Positions 46,319 to 56,276 of a DNA stretch of 64,000 nucleotides are shown here, piece after piece. Below the pieces are notes generated by a model, which saw nothing but the letters and a program-made list of their open reading frames with translations, did not search any database and was not told the DNA's origin. Source of the stretch: Cercospora beticola (lineage: Eukaryota > Ascomycota > Dothideomycetes > Mycosphaerellales > Mycosphaerellaceae). Every line of letters starts with the position of its first letter. Positions within the stretch are counted from its first letter, which is position 1. The stretch is taken from assembly GCF_033473495.1 (NCBI RefSeq), contig NC_088939.1:310001-374000 (forward strand). The letters run 5' to 3'. The position numbers and the translations under genes are program-made.

Positions 46319-47985
46319 TCACCCACTCGGACTCGTGAACTTCAAACTCGCCCAGCCGCCGAAAACCTCCTTGTCCAGCCAGGACCTCCAATTCGGAATG
46401 CCACCAAAGTACATCAAGATTTCCGGCTTCTTGCCAGGAACATTTGCTCCAACGAACCAAGAACGAGCCGCAGCAGCAGGCTTTGAGACAAGCAGAAAGT
46501 TCCACAAGTCACTGACATGTTGCGTCCAAGCAGCAGCAGCCTCCTGCTTGACATCAACTATCGAGATCTGATGCTCTCGCATGTAAGCGACGACTTTGCC
46601 CATCCAATCAACTGCGACTTCTACTGTGGTCGGCTGGTTCCCAACGCTACTGTGCGGTCCATTGATAATGAACATGTTTGGGAACTCTGGGACTAGCACC
46701 CCTGCAAAGGTCTGGAGACTCTCGGCCCAGGCGCCCTTCAGTGACTTTTCCGAGCTACCTTGGATGTCGATCCTGCCCAATGCACCTGGTCCAGCATCGA
46801 AGCCTACGGCGAAGATGATGATGTCTACTTCATGTTGGGTGCCATCAGCCGTGACCAATCCCTTCTCGCGAACTTCGACATCTCCACCGCTAACGTCCAC
46901 GGGTTTAACATTAGATCGGTTGAAGGTCTTGTAGTATCCGTGCTCGCAGGTGGGTCGTTTCGTACCAAAAGGGTACGAAGGAGATAGCAGATCTGCGGTA
47001 GCCTGGTCGTCGACAATAGCGTGGATCTTGTCGCGCACATATTGCGAAATGATCTCATTCGACTCAGGATCTGTGTAAATGTCCGCGAACGAGTGTAATT
47101 GAAAAGGAAGAAATCCACTTTCCCATCCCTTGTCAAGGTATTGGCGGATAGTTGCTGGATCTAGTCCTTTCATAATCTTACTTGCAGCAACGGAGTCATG
47201 ACCTACAGGATTGTTGATTGCCAGCTTCCACGACTCTTCGTTGTGACTTTTTATCTCGGCAGCTCGGAATTCATCGATGCCTTCATTGCGTCCCGGAATG
47301 GCGTAGCATGGCGTGCGTTGGAGGACAAGCAGCTGTTTCACTGCAGGCGCAAGCTTTGGGACGAGCTGAACGCCTGTAGACCCAGTGCCCACGATCGCAA
47401 CCCGTTTTCCTTCCAGTGAGACACCTTGAGATGGCCAATTGGAAGATTGATAGACCTTGCCTGTGAATCTTTCGAGTCCTTTGAAAGGTGGATCCCTTGG
47501 CACTGATAGTGTTCTTGTGGCCGGAATAAAGTAACGGCAAGTAAAAGATCGGCCCGCTGCAGTTTCGATGGTCCAGACCTGATGCTCATCGCTGTATTTT
47601 GCAGACACGACTTGTACGTTGAACTGAATACGCCGTCGCAAATCGTAGTGATCTGTGTCCAGTCAGTCTCGCCACAACGGCTGCAATACAGCATATTTAA
47701 CTTACCAACAACACGGGCAAGGTAACTTTGAATTTCCTGCTGCGTGGGATACTTCTCAGAGTAGTCCCACGCGTCCGCCACTTCTTTTGAGAACTTGAGG
47801 GTGTAGATTGATGCTTCGCCATCGGATCTTGCGCCAGGGTATCGATTCCACCACCAGGTACCACCGACATCTGATGCTGCATCGAAACAGACCATTGAGA
47901 TGCCGAGTGCCTGAAGTTCTAACATTGTCCTGATACCGCCGAAACCTGCGCCAACGACGACTGCGTCGTAGTCGGGAACTGCCAT
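46319..47985 (-). CDS. Baeyer-Villiger-type flavin monooxygenase 2
   Basis: Two exons (47985-47706, 47652-46319) give 537 residues. The FAD motif is [13 protein letters not shown], and [15 protein letters not shown] is the class-typical loop. NADPH motif: [12 protein letters not shown]. The Baeyer-Villiger fingerprint reads [12 protein letters not shown]. Phe, Gly, Trp and Pro are in place but the central His is Gln. The C-terminus has [13 protein letters not shown]. The 53-nt intron (GTAAGT, CTGAC, ACACAG) joins ARVVD to HYDLRRR. The longer open frame begins with TTG, so ATG 47985 ([12 protein letters not shown]) is used. It is only moderately similar to monooxygenase 1, so the two are not a recent duplicate. 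It marks the right edge of the metabolic block. Confidence 0.9.
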
Positions 47986-48919
47986 GGCTTCACCGTGATT
48001 GTGCAACAGTGACTGGATCTTTGGTGAGATGGCTCAATAGGGCTCCAATTTACTGATCAGTATGATCGAACAATGTACTGAATGCCATGTCGGTCTTATA
48101 CATATATTTGTCAAGGTGCTCAAAATTGTTGGAGCATGCTTAACAATCGTTTCGTCTCCGGTTGAAGCGATTGTCCGGGGAGGTCGTATGTCCGTTTCAT
48201 CCAGCCCTTACTGCGACCGCCTCCGACTTGTCCATAGCGGCTACGACAAATGCATCCCAGCAATGGGACTTGTGGCATCAATGCATCTAACGAGCGATAC
48301 GACAGCCGATCGGCCACCATGATCGAAACGGCATTGTTGTAAGCAGTCAGAAGCCACAACAACTCACTGATTTTTGAATACCGCTGGGGACTTCAGTGTC
48401 GGCATTCCTTGCAACGACAGTCGTACAAGCTTCGTCGATGGCTGAAGTGTATTGATGACAGAATAGCCTCATTGGGAACGCCATGGCTGGGCGTTTCAGA
48501 CACCTAGAGTTTGCTTACCAACCTGAACCATGCCTTCATGGCCGACCATCCTGACGTAACCCCAGGCGGCTGACGCGACCGCGTTCAAGAGTCAACTCAG
48601 CTTTTTTGCGGTCGCGTCAACTTTGAAGAGGTCGTGTCATAACTTAAGAGGCCTTGTCAGGTTTTTGAGGTCGGATGAGCTTGAACAATCTTTCAGCATT
48701 CCACGAAGTATCCGTAGCTCCACGGCGGTGATGGCAGTATCAACGATTCCGCAGATCTGATGTCTTTGCCTGCTCATGTTTGTGAGTGAAGTGAAATTGC
48801 CCACCCGTCGGCCCGGAAAAATGATTCCGCCGATCTTTCCCCTCCCAGTCGCGTCTCCGTCATCTCCAACGCGTCCCACACCTTCAATCCTCCCCGTAAA
48901 CCAGATCAGAACATCGATC
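47986..48919. promoter_or_regulatory. Divergent region monooxygenase 2 / DAD1
   Basis: About 930 bp between divergent starts, separating the metabolic block from core genes. It contains a short tandem repeat with an inverted copy at 48571-48685, listed separately. No gene is seen. Confidence 0.45.
48571..48685. repeat. Degenerate 20-bp tandem repeat with inverted arm
   Basis: Four imperfect units of 19-20 bp start at 48608, 48628, 48648 and 48667, each beginning GMGGYCNNRT-like (GCGGTCGCGTCA, GAGGTCGTGTCA, GAGGCCTTGTCA, GAGGTCGGATGA). A perfect 12-bp inverted copy of the first unit (TGACGCGACCGC) lies at 48571-48582, giving a possible hairpin with 25 bp between the arms. Confidence 0.6.
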
Positions 48920-49281
48920 ATGGCCGACACCTCCTCTGAAGAAGGCCGCGCCTTCTTCGAACAGCAACGAGTCCTCCTCATCCAAGATGTAGCAGCCGTG
49001 AGTCCGCGCTCTACCCCACCAACGCCCTAATCCCTCCCCAAACACAACCGTAACCACTAACACGACACTACTATTTCCAGAGCATGGAAAACGTCCTCCA
49101 GAACATCAACAAACTCAACCGCAGCTTAGAAGGCGTCATAGCAGTCGGGAACGAATTCAGTCAAGTCGAGGGGTTGTGGTCGCAGTTTGAGAATGTGATG
49201 GCGAAGCAGCCTTCGACGGGCGGGGAGAAAGATGAGCAGGGGAAAGAGGATGCGAAGGAGGGTGCGGAAGGGGGAGTTTGA
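48920..49281 (+). CDS. DAD1: DASH/Dam1 complex subunit Dad1
   Basis: Two exons (48920-48997, 49081-49281) give 92 residues. The core [15 protein letters not shown] then [20 protein letters not shown] and [16 protein letters not shown] is the conserved Dad1 helix pair. Dad1 is part of the ring-forming DASH complex that couples kinetochores to spindle microtubules in fungi. The 83-nt intron (GTGAGT, TTTCCAG) lies between the two helices. The last 25 residues are a Lys/Glu/Gly-rich tail. The small size matches the family. Confidence is high despite the short length, because the two exons join to a continuous conserved block. Confidence 0.93.
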
Positions 49282-49799
49282 GGAAACGAGTCGAGTGCAA
49301 GAGGCAAATTTTGGGATGGAAGAGGATTGATTTTATGATACCCGGTATGCGTTACGGAGACCGCGGAGCTGAAAGCAAGAGGGAGTCAGAGGTCCTGCGG
49401 AGGTTCGGCTTGCGCGAGAGCAGACGGGAAGATCCTTAGGAAACGATCTGCTAAGGAAGCGGCACTTTGTGCGAGTAGCAGCGATGGGTTTGGAGACACG
49501 GGATGAGCGGACGTCTGCGGTCAAGCCGTTGTAGAAGGGCAGCATGGCAGGATTCAGAGCCACAACACGCAACGACCTGTCAGGAGGAGAAGAAGGACAA
49601 GGCCCATGAATGAGAAGGGAGAAAGCATCATACTTGCTCTATACTACAATCATGCCTCGAGGACATTTCCATGCTGCCGAATCGCCAGATTGTCACATCG
49701 CACCGCATACACGTTGTCAAGAGCTTCTTCCATGTCCCGATACGCTCGCGGATCGTAGGCGGTTACATCAACTGGTCAGCGCCTATTACCGATCCATGC
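49282..49799. other. Convergent intergenic region
   Basis: About 520 bp between the 3' ends of DAD1 and the Dicer gene. No gene is supported. Confidence 0.45.
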
Positions 49800-52700
49800 T
49801 CAAATGGCACAAGCACCATCAAGCCCACCAGCATCCTCTCCATCCATCTTCAGATCTTGCCCAAGCTGGACACGACCCGTCTCATCGATCTTACAATCAC
49901 AACCATACTTCGCACGGAAGTCGAAAGGCGCAAGGCCATCCAACTTCTCGAGTGCCTTATTCGCAACTCTAAGCCTCGCATACCTCCCCGACTTGCCCGC
50001 ACTACTGGCCATGATTCGGTCATGGATCATGACGACCGCAATCACATCTTTTCTCTCCATGCCGTCGATACTCGGAAGTTCCTTGGCCATCAGCCTGTAG
50101 TCCATGCAGCCAAATGTAGTCTGCAGCATGTTGTGCAGATGCGTGCAAGGGTGGTTGTTGGCGAATGTGTCATAGATCCGCATGTCATCGAAGTACCACT
50201 GTACGTGCTCGTCGAAGAAGCGCTGGACCTCAGCGTAATTGAAATCTGAGTCGATGAACATGGCTCCAATGAAAGCTTCGACAATGTCAGGAAGACACTT
50301 TGGAGGGTCAGAGACTGTGGTCCAGTAGTCTCTACTATCGCCTGCTACGCGCTTGGCTTCGAGGAGGTCGGCCGCGTATGCTGTGATCTGCGACTGCAAG
50401 GCAGCATGATGGTGGCGCAGATGCTTATGGAAGCCGATGTTAACGCACAAAGCGCCCAAAAATTTGTTGCTCACCATGGCCATCTTGTGCTCGGTGAGCC
50501 ACTGTGGGTCTTTGTCGGGATACTTATGGAACAGGTATGTGATAGAAGCCTGGTCCAGAAGAGCATCACCAAGGAATTCGAGTCTTTGGTAATTCGGCAC
50601 CTTCTCGTAGATGTAGGGCACTGATGGATGCATGAAAGCCGAGTACAGTAGTCGCGGGTACTTGAAACGATACGCATGCTCGCGCTCGACCTTCTGTGCC
50701 AAATCACGCTGAACCGCGGTGACTTCGGCGGTCTGATAATGGGGCTTGTTGTATGCGGATCTATAGTCTTCCCAGGTCAACATTCTGTGGTCATCGGAAT
50801 CGACCAGAGCTGTGACAGCCTTCACGGCCTGAGTCCAGTGCTCTGCTTCCCATGATCCATGCTTGTCCCAGGTCAGGTACGCAGCACCAATCAGAGCCTC
50901 GCAAACATCAGCGATCGTCTTCTCCCCGAGCCCATGCGTTCTGGGTTCGTGGAAGTTCTCCTTTTCCTGGCCCTTGATGACTCCCGTGCCGACGAGCAGT
51001 TTCAAACCCTCTGGGTACCAGTATCGACGATTGAAGGCCATGCTGCGAATCTGCTCATACAGCTTCAGCTTCACAGCAGTGCCGAATAGATTCTTGTTGC
51101 AGAGCATCTGCATTCTGCGAACGTGGAACTCAAATTCATTCTCATTCGGATTCTGAATGAAGGTCGATATCGTAGTTGCCGTCTTCAAGAAAGTATCGCC
51201 AATAAATTCTAGACGTTCATAGTTCTCGCCCATTCCGTGCTGGAAGTTTACTCGCTCTGCATCATGCTCTCCTTGATTGTCAGAGTCCTTGGTGAAGGCA
51301 GCAAGCGCAAATTTTGGGCCGCAGTCGAGCCCAATCGCAGTGCATCCTTCAATAGCGATTAGGTAGGATTCGATCCGGTGAATGATCGACGGCCAGACAA
51401 TGCAAGAGGTGGCCACTTCTGGTGTCAACGCTGATATCTTCAGTGGCTCCGGGCACAAATACGCCTTTTTAATGCCCTCGACTTCTTTCCTCTCGGGAGG
51501 AGCCAGCATGTTCCGGCGTAGCACCGCCAATTCTGCTTCAACGACGGGTTGGTTCTCTGCCCAGGTGATCTTTGCACGAGACTTCTTCCACAAGCTGACG
51601 CTGTAGGCGAGGATCGATTCACTGTTCTTGCCCTTTGCTGCATTATCAGGAATCGGGTCATCCTGTTTCAAAGATGGGTCCACGCCCTTCGAAAAGAACT
51701 TGCGGCTTCCATCGAACTTGTCAACAATGAACTTGTTGACGAATACTTCATGAGGCCACTCTGGAGTCCATCTGAGCTCGTCATTAGCGAGCACAACGTC
51801 CAAAGCGGCCCAGTCAATTGCTTTGATGGGGCTAACCGCTCGCTCTGCCTCTAAGCTGTCCTCTGATGTTCTCAAGTTGATGTTCACAGGAGCAATCCAG
51901 TACGACAGTTTGAGGGGCTCTTCTTCGTACGTCTTGCTGAAGACATCCTTGAACATTCGGAAAGTGAATGCACTCAGCTGTGCGAGACGCTGGTCTGTGA
52001 CGATGAGTGGCAGGATTAGGCTCGCTGACTTTACTGTCGTGGCATTGCCATTGTTTCGAAAGACTGGGAAAGAGGGCAGCTGTGGCAGTGGAGTCCTCGT
52101 CAGGAAAGCAAGCGCTTGATGTGGCCGATCTAGGCCCTCAGGAAAGTCGACAAGGGTGACCCAAAGCTCCTTTGGCAACAATCCTCTTTGCTCTGTCCAG
52201 ATCTTAGGCTTGATCTGCATCGCATATCCAGAAGTGGCTTTCATGTCAACAGCCAACAGCGCGTTTCTCATGGCTGGCAGTTTCTTCTGGTAGATCGGAA
52301 TGAGATTCTCATTGAGGTATCCGTGCGTACGCAGATATACGCAAGCATCGAAAGCTGCAGAACGCTTTGCCAACGACTTCTTGGTGTGAATCTTGCCAAT
52401 CTTGGAACGCAACGGAGCATTGCCCGGCAAGACGACCTCGGCAATGTACTTCGATCCTCTATTTGACACAACATAAGTGGGATGTTGAGGTTCGTCAGAT
52501 TCTGTAGGGATGGCCGTGACAAAGTGAGCAAGTATCGTCAGCGCGTTGGCGTAGGTCAGCTTCGCTCCAGAAATTGGGTCAACCCGGACCTCCATAGTCT
52601 TCTCTCGTTCGAGGAGGACTTCAAGACTGTCTGAATTTCCTTCAAGCTTGCGATCTTCCGGTAGCAGATCACAGTATCGACGCATGTTTGCCTCAGCGTA

Positions 52701-54422
52701 GCGCACTTCATTCAAAGTCTGTGAGTGTACAGAGTTGCCGCGCTCGATCATGTGGATGAACTTGGAATTCTGGTTGCGGGCACGGCCTCGCGACTGCACG
52801 TACTGGATCATTGTCGCGTACATATCGAAGCGCACGATCAGGTTGCAATCCGGCACATCAAGACCTTCCTCAGCTACAGAAGTAGCAAACAGGCAGTTCA
52901 GCTCACCCTTTCTGAACTTCAGCAGAGTCAAAACTTGCTGTTTGAACGAGAAGGAGTCTTCGTCCAGTCCACCATTGTTGGAACCGACGAGGAAGTGGCC
53001 TCGCATATGTGGTGTACTCAGTCGCAGGAAGAGGTTGTGCAGCATTCGTGCTGTATAGCGTCGATCGACGAAGACGATACAACGATGATCCGAAGGACGT
53101 TCGAACTGCAAGCGCAGATAATGTTGCAATTTTTGTACTTTCGAGCTGAGGTCAGTAGACTGAAGCCTGTCGAGGACGTCTTTTCGAGTCTGAACATATT
53201 CGATTGCTTCGCGAATCTCTTTTACAGCATTGTCCAGTTCTGAAACTTCTTGCTGCACTCTGCGGGCGTGGAACTTCTTCTCGACTTCCATTTCGTACTT
53301 GCCTGATTTGTCGTGGGAGAAGGCGTGTAGCAGGTAACTGTCTGCACACCATCGTCCCAGATGTCGAGCGATCTGAGCAGCGCGCTCAAAGACGTTTGAG
53401 AAGACGGGTATATGCTCGAATCGGGCCTTGATGTCCCGCAGTAGCTCCGTCTCGAAACCAGCGTGCGGCAAGGCGTCGTAACTCAAGACCTCCTCCTTGG
53501 GCTTCTTGATTGCTGCTGCCAAGCTCATGTCGCTTGTAGTAGCAATCTTGGAGTCCAGAAGGCACTCGAGTTCGGATGCTGCCTGCACTACATCCATCTT
53601 CGCATCGATTGGACTTGCTGTCATGCCGAATATACGTGGTCGTGAAGCGAGCTCCACCGTAAGGTAGAAGTCTTTGATGATACGAGCGTACGAGTGATTC
53701 TTCTTGGTGTGATGCGCTTCGTCAAAAATGAGTAGATTGATCTGGCTCATCTTCAGGTAGCTGTGAGCGAGTGCTTGGTTGAGGATCTCGGCAGTGCACA
53801 CGATGACTTTGTTCTCGGCGAGTTCCTTGAGCCATCGTGCACTGTTCCATCGATCTGTATTGTCAGCTCCGCAAAGTCGTGCTACGTTGTGATCAAGGTT
53901 GCACTCTAGCACCGAGTACTGTTGATAGACCAGCGTCACGGACGCGACGAGGAAGAATGAAATCTTCGCCGGAACTCCTCTGGAACGATTCTCGATCTCG
54001 TTGTCAATGACCCATCGGAGCAATAGAACTGCAATGAGAGTCTTTCCGGATCCAGTGTCCAAGACAGCGATGGTGTTCTGCTGCTTGGCACGTTCAAACA
54101 GCTCGATCTGATACTCACGCGGATTCTTTACGATCTGTGAGCCGCGTTGCTGGGAGGCTAGAAGTGAGTGAATTGACTGATTGTCGTCCAACGCATCGGC
54201 CGCCTTCTTGACTTTGGGCTTCAGTGCTTGTTGGCCATCGGCACTGGTGATCCAATTGTCGAATATGGCGCGTTGGACACGACGCTTCTCCTTCCAGCTT
54301 GCAGCTGTCGACGCGCCATTGAGCGGCTTGACGGCGTCTTCTTCGTCGCCGGAGCCGATCAGGTCGTCGAGTTCGGGCTCAAGGCCATCTGCGGATAGCG
54401 GGTGCTTCTCCGGTGCGCCCAT
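49800..54422 (-). CDS. DCL1: Dicer-like protein 1
   Basis: A single 1540-residue exon. Dicer cuts double-stranded RNA into small RNAs that guide gene silencing. In order: helicase with Walker A LDTGSGKTLIAV (about residues 121-132) and DEAHH box (234-238); helicase C part with VDRRYTARML, ATSVAEEGLDVPD and QSRGRARNQNSKF; a Dicer dimerisation segment; RNase IIIa (NYERLEFIGDTFL, near 1065); RNase IIIb (NYQRLEFLGDALLDQ, near 1277); and a C-terminal region with YGCDCKIDETGR (near 1509). The order and the CDC-type zinc-binding end are typical of the DCL1 branch. Acidic residues of both RNase III centres are present. No intron or frameshift is seen over 4.6 kb, so the gene looks functional. It is divergent to TAP42 over 311 bp. 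Confidence 0.96.
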   Translation of the reverse strand: MGAPEKHPLSADGLEPELDDLIGSGDEEDAVKPLNGASTAASWKEKRRVQRAIFDNWITSADGQQALKPKVKKAADALDDNQSIHSLLASQQRGSQIVKNPREYQIELFERAKQQNTIAVLDTGSGKTLIAVLLLRWVIDNEIENRSRGVPAKISFFLVASVTLVYQQYSVLECNLDHNVARLCGADNTDRWNSARWLKELAENKVIVCTAEILNQALAHSYLKMSQINLLIFDEAHHTKKNHSYARIIKDFYLTVELASRPRIFGMTASPIDAKMDVVQAASELECLLDSKIATTSDMSLAAAIKKPKEEVLSYDALPHAGFETELLRDIKARFEHIPVFSNVFERAAQIARHLGRWCADSYLLHAFSHDKSGKYEMEVEKKFHARRVQQEVSELDNAVKEIREAIEYVQTRKDVLDRLQSTDLSSKVQKLQHYLRLQFERPSDHRCIVFVDRRYTARMLHNLFLRLSTPHMRGHFLVGSNNGGLDEDSFSFKQQVLTLLKFRKGELNCLFATSVAEEGLDVPDCNLIVRFDMYATMIQYVQSRGRARNQNSKFIHMIERGNSVHSQTLNEVRYAEANMRRYCDLLPEDRKLEGNSDSLEVLLEREKTMEVRVDPISGAKLTYANALTILAHFVTAIPTESDEPQHPTYVVSNRGSKYIAEVVLPGNAPLRSKIGKIHTKKSLAKRSAAFDACVYLRTHGYLNENLIPIYQKKLPAMRNALLAVDMKATSGYAMQIKPKIWTEQRGLLPKELWVTLVDFPEGLDRPHQALAFLTRTPLPQLPSFPVFRNNGNATTVKSASLILPLIVTDQRLAQLSAFTFRMFKDVFSKTYEEEPLKLSYWIAPVNINLRTSEDSLEAERAVSPIKAIDWAALDVVLANDELRWTPEWPHEVFVNKFIVDKFDGSRKFFSKGVDPSLKQDDPIPDNAAKGKNSESILAYSVSLWKKSRAKITWAENQPVVEAELAVLRRNMLAPPERKEVEGIKKAYLCPEPLKISALTPEVATSCIVWPSIIHRIESYLIAIEGCTAIGLDCGPKFALAAFTKDSDNQGEHDAERVNFQHGMGENYERLEFIGDTFLKTATTISTFIQNPNENEFEFHVRRMQMLCNKNLFGTAVKLKLYEQIRSMAFNRRYWYPEGLKLLVGTGVIKGQEKENFHEPRTHGLGEKTIADVCEALIGAAYLTWDKHGSWEAEHWTQAVKAVTALVDSDDHRMLTWEDYRSAYNKPHYQTAEVTAVQRDLAQKVEREHAYRFKYPRLLYSAFMHPSVPYIYEKVPNYQRLEFLGDALLDQASITYLFHKYPDKDPQWLTEHKMAMVSNKFLGALCVNIGFHKHLRHHHAALQSQITAYAADLLEAKRVAGDSRDYWTTVSDPPKCLPDIVEAFIGAMFIDSDFNYAEVQRFFDEHVQWYFDDMRIYDTFANNHPCTHLHNMLQTTFGCMDYRLMAKELPSIDGMERKDVIAVVMIHDRIMASSAGKSGRYARLRVANKALEKLDGLAPFDFRAKYGCDCKIDETGRVQLGQDLKMDGEDAGGLDGACAI

Positions 54423-54733
54423 CTTGGAGCGAAAAGAATGGATGTGGTGAGGTTAGTGGATGAGAGTTGGGAAAGCGAGCAGAGAGGTGATCTGCCCGCG
54501 AGCAAAGTGTGTGCAACGCGCCGCTCTCACATGGAGCAGCGCATGTTTGTTGCAGGCACGACCATGATCATGTGAAAAGGCAAGGGGCAACAGAGTGTGA
54601 GTGTGAGTGATAGTTTGCTGTTTGCTGTGGCGTCGGGGCCAGTCGGCCCGGCAGTGTGGCATCGCGTCCAGCAACGACGTTTCTCTGCATGCATGTGAAA
54701 GTCCCTTGACATCGACATCACACCGACTCCAGC
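54423..54733. promoter_or_regulatory. Divergent promoter DCL1 / TAP42
   Basis: A 311-bp interval between divergent starts. It contains a short GT-rich run (gagtgtgagtgtgagtg near 54593). No other element can be defined. Confidence 0.5.
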
Positions 54734-55801
54734 ATGGCCGAAGAGAACCGCAGTCTCCGCTCCGTATACGATGAGGCCGAAAAGAAACGCAGCACAATCG
54801 AATCCAGCTTCGACAGCAACGCCGCCAGCTTCCAAGACAACCTAACAACCACAATCCAACTCTACGAAGAATGTCTCAAAATCGCCGACCAAATCTCCCT
54901 CTTCAGCCCCAATGAATCTCTCGAAGACATCACAACCGAAAACCTCCAGTACCTCCTCCTCAACTACCGCATCTCCGAACTCATCCTCCGCCTCAACTCT
55001 CGCGAGCACCGCAAATCCAACCTCCACCAAGCCCAAAACCACTACGAACGCTACCTCAAACGTCTCGACAACTACGATCTCCTCTCAAAAGAAGATTTCA
55101 CTCTCTTCGAACAATACCAAGAATCCCCCAACAAATTCTCCACAGCCTCCTCAACCGACGCTGCAGCCCGGCGGGAAACAAAAATCAAACGATTCAAAGA
55201 AGAGAAAGCATTGAAAGAGAAGTTGGCGTATATACGACAGAATCCTCGGATCTTACAAGAAGACGATGATAAGGCTCGAGAACTCCACCTCACCAATATC
55301 GCATACTGTACACATCAAACTTTCGCTTCACTAGAATCCATCGCGCAGGAATTACATATTCTATCACTCGCGCCTCCAACTCCCCCACCAGATCCGCGGG
55401 GTCAAAGCTCTTCCGATGCACGCGACAGAGGGCGTTTCGCAGAAGGCTACTCCGATCGTCTCGATGGTCCACAACACCTTTCCGCAGGAATGAAAGGACC
55501 TCTACTAGACGCCAAAGGCAAACCTCTTCGACCATTCACATTATTACCGAGACAAGAGTTGAAGCAAGGAGTTTTCCGACCGGATCATAGTCTGCCAACG
55601 ATGAGTATTGATGAGTACTTGGAGGAGGAGAGACGGAGAGGCGGGATGATTGAGGGTGGAGGCGAGGCGAGTCGGCAGACGAAGGAGGTGGATGAGGATG
55701 ATTATGAGGCGGCGGATCGGGAGACGATGAAGGCGAGAGAGTGGGATGAGTATGTGGAGGCGAATCCGAAGGGGAGTGGGAATACGATTAATCGTGGGTG
55801 A
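54734..55801 (+). CDS. TAP42: TAP42/alpha4-family regulator of type 2A phosphatases
   Basis: A single exon of 355 residues. The N-terminal two thirds are helical and include the family block ENLQYLLLNYRISELILRLN and RETKIKRFKEEKALKEKL, which binds PP2A-type catalytic subunits. The C-terminal third has the conserved PFTLLPRQELKQGVFRPDH and SIDEYLEEERRRGG, then an acidic tail with KAREWDEYVEANPKGSGN. In yeast the protein acts downstream of TOR. ATG 54734 is the first start and gives normal length. The first 450 bases are unusually C-rich and poor in G on the coding strand. Confidence 0.94.
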   Translation: MAEENRSLRSVYDEAEKKRSTIESSFDSNAASFQDNLTTTIQLYEECLKIADQISLFSPNESLEDITTENLQYLLLNYRISELILRLNSREHRKSNLHQAQNHYERYLKRLDNYDLLSKEDFTLFEQYQESPNKFSTASSTDAAARRETKIKRFKEEKALKEKLAYIRQNPRILQEDDDKARELHLTNIAYCTHQTFASLESIAQELHILSLAPPTPPPDPRGQSSSDARDRGRFAEGYSDRLDGPQHLSAGMKGPLLDAKGKPLRPFTLLPRQELKQGVFRPDHSLPTMSIDEYLEEERRRGGMIEGGGEASRQTKEVDEDDYEAADRETMKAREWDEYVEANPKGSGNTINRG

Positions 55802-56276
55802 AGACAGCAGCATTTTGAAGACAGCAGGATTTGCTGTGTTGTGATCATTCGGGCTATCTATGGTTGCCCGCCTTGCTGTGTCGCCGACAGCGGCGACCTC
55901 CGGCTATCGCGCACCGTGGAAGTGCGCAGTCGCACTCGTGCCTTGTTCATTCAGGCCTCTACTGTCGACATTTCATTTGGCTCCAATATGTAGGTCAAGA
56001 GCACTGATGAACGATGTCAGCAAGATATCTTCTTCAAAGCCAAAGGGAAGTAGGTAAACACTCACGCTTCTGATTCCTGCTCACCTGCGCGCTCAAGTAT
56101 TTAGCCACCACTTGAGGCAGTACAGAGAACTCCTCGCTAATGCCAATCATGCCAGTTATGCCAATCAATTCTCCCAATGCAATGCTTATCCGCCGAAAGT
56201 GACCTGCGTGGCAGCGCTTTTCTGAGGCTCGTTTCATGTTCGATGCTTCGATGCTAAACCCAGACTTCCATCAATC
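55802..56276. other. Convergent intergenic region with a small candidate ORF
   Basis: About 475 bp between TAP42 and the nucleoporin gene. A minus-strand frame from ATG 56237 (MKRASEKRCHAGHFRRISI...) contains a GTGAGC donor after LSAQ and could be a roughly 53-residue spliced peptide. I do not recognise it and do not call it as a gene. Confidence 0.3.

Noticed and set aside
23230..48006. Classical polyketide, peptide or terpene biosynthetic cluster
   Set aside because: No ketosynthase, adenylation-condensation or terpene synthase sequence exists in the window. The acyl-CoA ligase is a stand-alone enzyme.
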